In this document: positions 61,658 through 64,000 of the stretch, piece by piece
Layout of the letters: every line of letters begins with the position of its first letter
How positions within the stretch are numbered: the stretch's first letter is position 1
Assembly (NCBI RefSeq): GCF_003097495.1
Contig: NZ_QEOP01000001.1
Span: 1,116,001-1,180,000 of the forward strand
Length of the DNA stretch: 64,000 bases
Direction of reading: 5' to 3'
DNA from: Amnibacterium flavum
Lineage (GTDB): Bacteria; Actinomycetota; Actinomycetes; Actinomycetales; Microbacteriaceae
Made by a program: the position numbers and the translations under genes
The notes under the pieces: generated by a model
Told to the model about the DNA's origin: nothing
The model's input: only the letters and a program-made list of their open reading frames with translations
Database searches by the model: none

Positions 61658-63210
61658 TGCGCGGCATGGGGGGACTGAAGAAGGGCGCGTGGGGCGCCAG
61701 GTTCGGAATCGGCATCGTGATCGGTGCTCTGACCACGACGGCCGGAATGGCCGCCGCGGCGCCGGCGTTCGCCGTCGACTCCGGAAGCGTGGCCGGCTCG
61801 GCGTACTACGCCTCACCGTCCGGGTCGGGGGACACCTGCTCCGATACGGAGCCGTGCGCGCTCCAGTCGGCGATCGACTACACCGCGACGGGCGGCGAGA
61901 TCCGGCTTCTCCCCGGTGACTACGGGGTCCAGAAGCTGAAGTCCAAGGCTGCGATTCGCGGCGCGGTGACGATCAAGCCGCTGACGCCCGACACTGTCGT
62001 GTTCGGCCAGCTCCTCACCTACGTGCCGGGGGTGACCTGGACCGGCGTCGCCGTGAACGGCACCACCTACGTCTATCCCCCCGCGACGGGCACACGGCTC
62101 CGGGACATCCACGTCTCGGGCGGCGGAACCTTCATCCGGTCCACGGACGTGGGCGTCTACGACTCGCTGTTCGAGGGCGGCCACTCGATCGACGGGATCC
62201 AGGTCAAGGACTCGTCTCGAGTCACCCTGGAACGCAACGTCATCCGCGACTTCGACCAGAACGGATCGAGCGGGCTGCACGCGGACTGCGTGCAGGTGTT
62301 CGACTCGAACTCGGTGACGGTGCGCGCGAACTCGATCTCGAACTGCTACAACGCGGGGATCATCGTCTCGGGCGGTGGTGGCGTCGGAGTCGACGGGCTC
62401 CTCATCGAGTCCAACTTCATCCAGGGCTGCGTCGTGCGATCCAGCGACTGCGAGGTCGGCACCGTCATCGACGCGCGTCTCGACATCTCCCAAGACGTCG
62501 TGATCCGCAACAACATGCTGTTGAACGGTCCGGTGAGGATCGCCTCGACTCCCGGAGCGTCGTTCGACCGCAACGTGATCGACTACCTGTCGAGCTGCGA
62601 CTCGGCGATCACCAACTCGATCGTCGCCCGCTGGAACACGGGGATGTGCGCGACCCCCGACGCGATCGGCAGCAACGGCAACCGGGTCGGTACCGTCGAG
62701 GTCGTCGACGCGGCCGCCGGCGACCTGCACGTGGTCGACATCGCCCAAGTCAGCATCAACCCCAGTGGAGGAGTGCCGGCTGCGCGCGACTTCGACGGGC
62801 AGGCCATGCGCGGCGAGCTCGCCGGCGCCGATGATCCCGAGGGTGCCGGCCCCGCCCGGCCGCCCGTCGGCGGCGGCAGTGGCGGGGGAGTGGATGTGCC
62901 GTCCACACCGTCCGATCAGACGGGCCCGACCGTGGCGATCCTCGACGGCGAGAGCGTCGACTGGTCCCTCGCATCGACCGACCCCGTTTCGCTGTCCGTC
63001 GAGGCGAACGACGACTCCGGGGTGACGAGCGTCCGCCTGGCATGGGGACGTTTCAGCGCCCCCCTCGACGAGGGCGAGGACGGCATCTGGTCTCTGTCGG
63101 CCCCGATCACCGGCGTTCCCGAAGGCACCTACGAGGTGGTCGCCGTCGCCCGTGACAGCAACGGCAACGTATCGATCAGCGAACCGATCTCCGTCTCAGT
63201 AGGTCCTTGA
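61657..63210 (+). CDS. Secreted beta-helix protein with C-terminal Ig-like domain
   Basis: 517 residues. The Sec signal ends near residue 39 (PAFAVD). The beta-helix (about 45-370) aligns with the proteins at 38139 and 44878: GVTWTGVAVNGTTYVYP, GGGTFIRSTD, HSIDGIQVKDS, SGLHADCVQVFDS, NAGIIVSGGGG, SNFIQGC and DYLSSCDSAITNSIVARWN. A Gly/Ser/Pro linker leads to an Ig-like domain (about 420-517). It is made from the same message as the subtilase (ATGA) and the DUF218 gene (TTGA), so the three may act together outside the cell. Confidence 0.82.
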   Translation: MRGMGGLKKGAWGARFGIGIVIGALTTTAGMAAAAPAFAVDSGSVAGSAYYASPSGSGDTCSDTEPCALQSAIDYTATGGEIRLLPGDYGVQKLKSKAAIRGAVTIKPLTPDTVVFGQLLTYVPGVTWTGVAVNGTTYVYPPATGTRLRDIHVSGGGTFIRSTDVGVYDSLFEGGHSIDGIQVKDSSRVTLERNVIRDFDQNGSSGLHADCVQVFDSNSVTVRANSISNCYNAGIIVSGGGGVGVDGLLIESNFIQGCVVRSSDCEVGTVIDARLDISQDVVIRNNMLLNGPVRIASTPGASFDRNVIDYLSSCDSAITNSIVARWNTGMCATPDAIGSNGNRVGTVEVVDAAAGDLHVVDIAQVSINPSGGVPAARDFDGQAMRGELAGADDPEGAGPARPPVGGGSGGGVDVPSTPSDQTGPTVAILDGESVDWSLASTDPVSLSVEANDDSGVTSVRLAWGRFSAPLDEGEDGIWSLSAPITGVPEGTYEVVAVARDSNGNVSISEPISVSVGP

Positions 63211-63788
63211 GCCCGTCGCCCGTGTCCGCGGCGAGAACAGGGTCGCGGCGGGTCCGGACCCTCGCCCGGGTCGCGGTCGGGGCGCTCGGCGCGGTCCTCG
63301 TGTGGGTCATCGCGGGCCTGCCGGTCTTCGTGTTCCCCGTCGAGGAGAAGCCGGCGAAAGCCGATGTCGTGCTGGTGATCGGTCCGGTCGACCCGTGGCG
63401 GATGCGGATGGCCGATCAGCTGCTCGACGCCGACGTCTCGGACAACCTCCTCGTCTCCGCACCCACGGAGGGGATCCCCAAGATTCCCGAGTGCGTCGAC
63501 GACGGCCGGGAGGACACGGCCGTCCACTGCGAGCAGCCCGCACCCTTCACCACCCGCGGTGAGGCCAGATACCTGGCCCGCGAGATGGAGGAGAACGGCT
63601 GGTCGACGGCGATCGTGATCACCGCGACTCCGCACATCGCTCGGACACGGATGCTCATGGACCGCTGCGTTCCGGACGGAGTGTCGGTCATGGGGGATGA
63701 GCCGGGCTACGACCTCACCGATTGGGGTTTCGAGTACGTGTACCAGACGGCGGCGTTCGCCAAGGCAGCGGTTCTGCAGGGCTGCTGA
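63207..63788 (+). CDS. YdcF/SanA-like DUF218 membrane protein
   Basis: 193 residues. One N-terminal helix (about 22-44, VAVGALGAVLVWVIAGLPVFVF) is followed by an outer DUF218-like domain: ADVVLVIGPVDPWRMRMADQLL, VSAPTEGIP, TTRGEARYLAREMEENGWSTAIVITATPHIARTRMLMDRC. Family members (SanA, ElyC, YdcF) affect envelope integrity and polymer assembly in other bacteria; the reaction is unknown. The start is TTG at 63207, overlapping the upstream TGA; a GTG at 63222 is the alternative. Confidence 0.75.
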   Translation: MSPSPVSAARTGSRRVRTLARVAVGALGAVLVWVIAGLPVFVFPVEEKPAKADVVLVIGPVDPWRMRMADQLLDADVSDNLLVSAPTEGIPKIPECVDDGREDTAVHCEQPAPFTTRGEARYLAREMEENGWSTAIVITATPHIARTRMLMDRCVPDGVSVMGDEPGYDLTDWGFEYVYQTAAFAKAAVLQGC

Positions 63789-63792
63789 CCGG

Positions 63793-64000
63793 TCAGGCCC
63801 TGTTCGACCACAGGTCGTAGGGGAATGCGCCCAGCAGCGGCCCGGACGACCAGACGGGCGGACGCTCTCCGCCGAGTGCGATCGCCTCGTCCACCGACGA
63901 CGCAGTCCGGTAGTCGTCCCGGCCCGTTCCTGCGTAGTAGTCGTCGTACTTGAACGGCGGCTCGACCGTCGGCTTCACGAGACGTGCGGGCACCCCGTAC
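63793..64000 (-). CDS. C-terminal fragment of a larger protein, possibly a polysaccharide pyruvyl transferase; 5' end outside window
   Basis: The frame is open from the window edge: YGVPARLVKPTVEPPFKY, DDYYAGTGRDD, then ASSVDEAIALGGE and a PYDLW end. The VPAR...FKY.DYY..GR layout resembles the C-terminus of polysaccharide pyruvyl transferases as I recall them, which would fit a pyruvylated EPS. Only 69 residues are present, so the name is tentative. It converges on the DUF218 gene with a 4-base gap. Confidence 0.45.
   Translation of the reverse strand, partial: YGVPARLVKPTVEPPFKYDDYYAGTGRDDYRTASSVDEAIALGGERPPVWSSGPLLGAFPYDLWSNRA

Noticed and set aside
1-64000. tRNA, rRNA, insertion sequences, integrases or phage genes
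   Set aside because: I saw no cloverleaf, rRNA core sequence, transposase or recombinase motif anywhere in the window.

Overview
The window is very GC-rich DNA with GTG/TTG starts, many 4-base ATGA/GTGA gene overlaps and several apparently leaderless genes whose TANNNT -10 box lies 6-8 nt before the start codon. With Tat/lipoprotein signals and the protein families seen, this points to a high-GC Gram-positive actinobacterium, most probably Microbacteriaceae (inferred; no rRNA or marker gene is present). Nearly the whole 64 kb is an exopolysaccharide / cell-surface glycopolymer locus.

Left part (1-17 kb): sugar-nucleotide supply and initiation. The 3' part of a probable RmlC-RmlD fusion (dTDP-rhamnose) is followed by a DUF4012 membrane protein, two O-antigen ligase/polymerase-like proteins, a phosphomannomutase-like HAD protein, Gmd and Fcl (GDP-mannose to GDP-L-fucose), a beta-helix lipoprotein, a TagD-like cytidylyltransferase, an SGNH hydrolase, a first polyprenyl-phosphate sugar-phosphotransferase, and WcaF-like and WcaI-like proteins. 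The set resembles the colanic-acid toolkit.

Middle (17-39 kb): a small, compositionally odd lipoprotein island; two giant secreted paralogues (propeller-like, FN3, LamG and DNRLRE domains) flanking a GDPD-family lipoprotein; a CDP-alcohol phosphatidyltransferase; a Wzx-like flippase; a GT4; a Wzy-like polymerase coupled to a degenerate SGNH protein; the Wzz/BY-kinase plus low-molecular-weight phosphatase pair; a DUF4232 lipoprotein; and a secreted beta-helix protein.

Right part (39-64 kb): UDP-glucose dehydrogenase; a second initiating phosphotransferase with an Alg14/Alg13-type fused GT and a rhamnosyltransferase-like GT2; a leftward six-gene operon (Wzz, polymerase, GT2, Wzx, SGNH hydrolase, beta-helix lipoprotein); and, divergently, a rightward six-gene operon of glycosyl/acyltransferases that includes a GT2 fused to a wax-ester-synthase-like acyltransferase. 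Next comes a coupled secreted cassette (subtilase with Pro-Thr linkers, beta-helix protein, DUF218/YdcF-like protein). A fragment that may be a pyruvyl transferase closes the window.

Together the genes could make, polymerise, export, acylate and decorate at least two polysaccharides containing fucose, rhamnose and glucuronic acid (inferred). The most notable unexplained signal is a shared promoter architecture: CCCC-N5-GGGG exactly 25 nt upstream of a TANNNT -10 box, found before gmd, the first phosphotransferase, the WcaI-like GT and both giant surface proteins. Two convergent gene ends carry the same ~118-119-bp tandem REP-like repeat.
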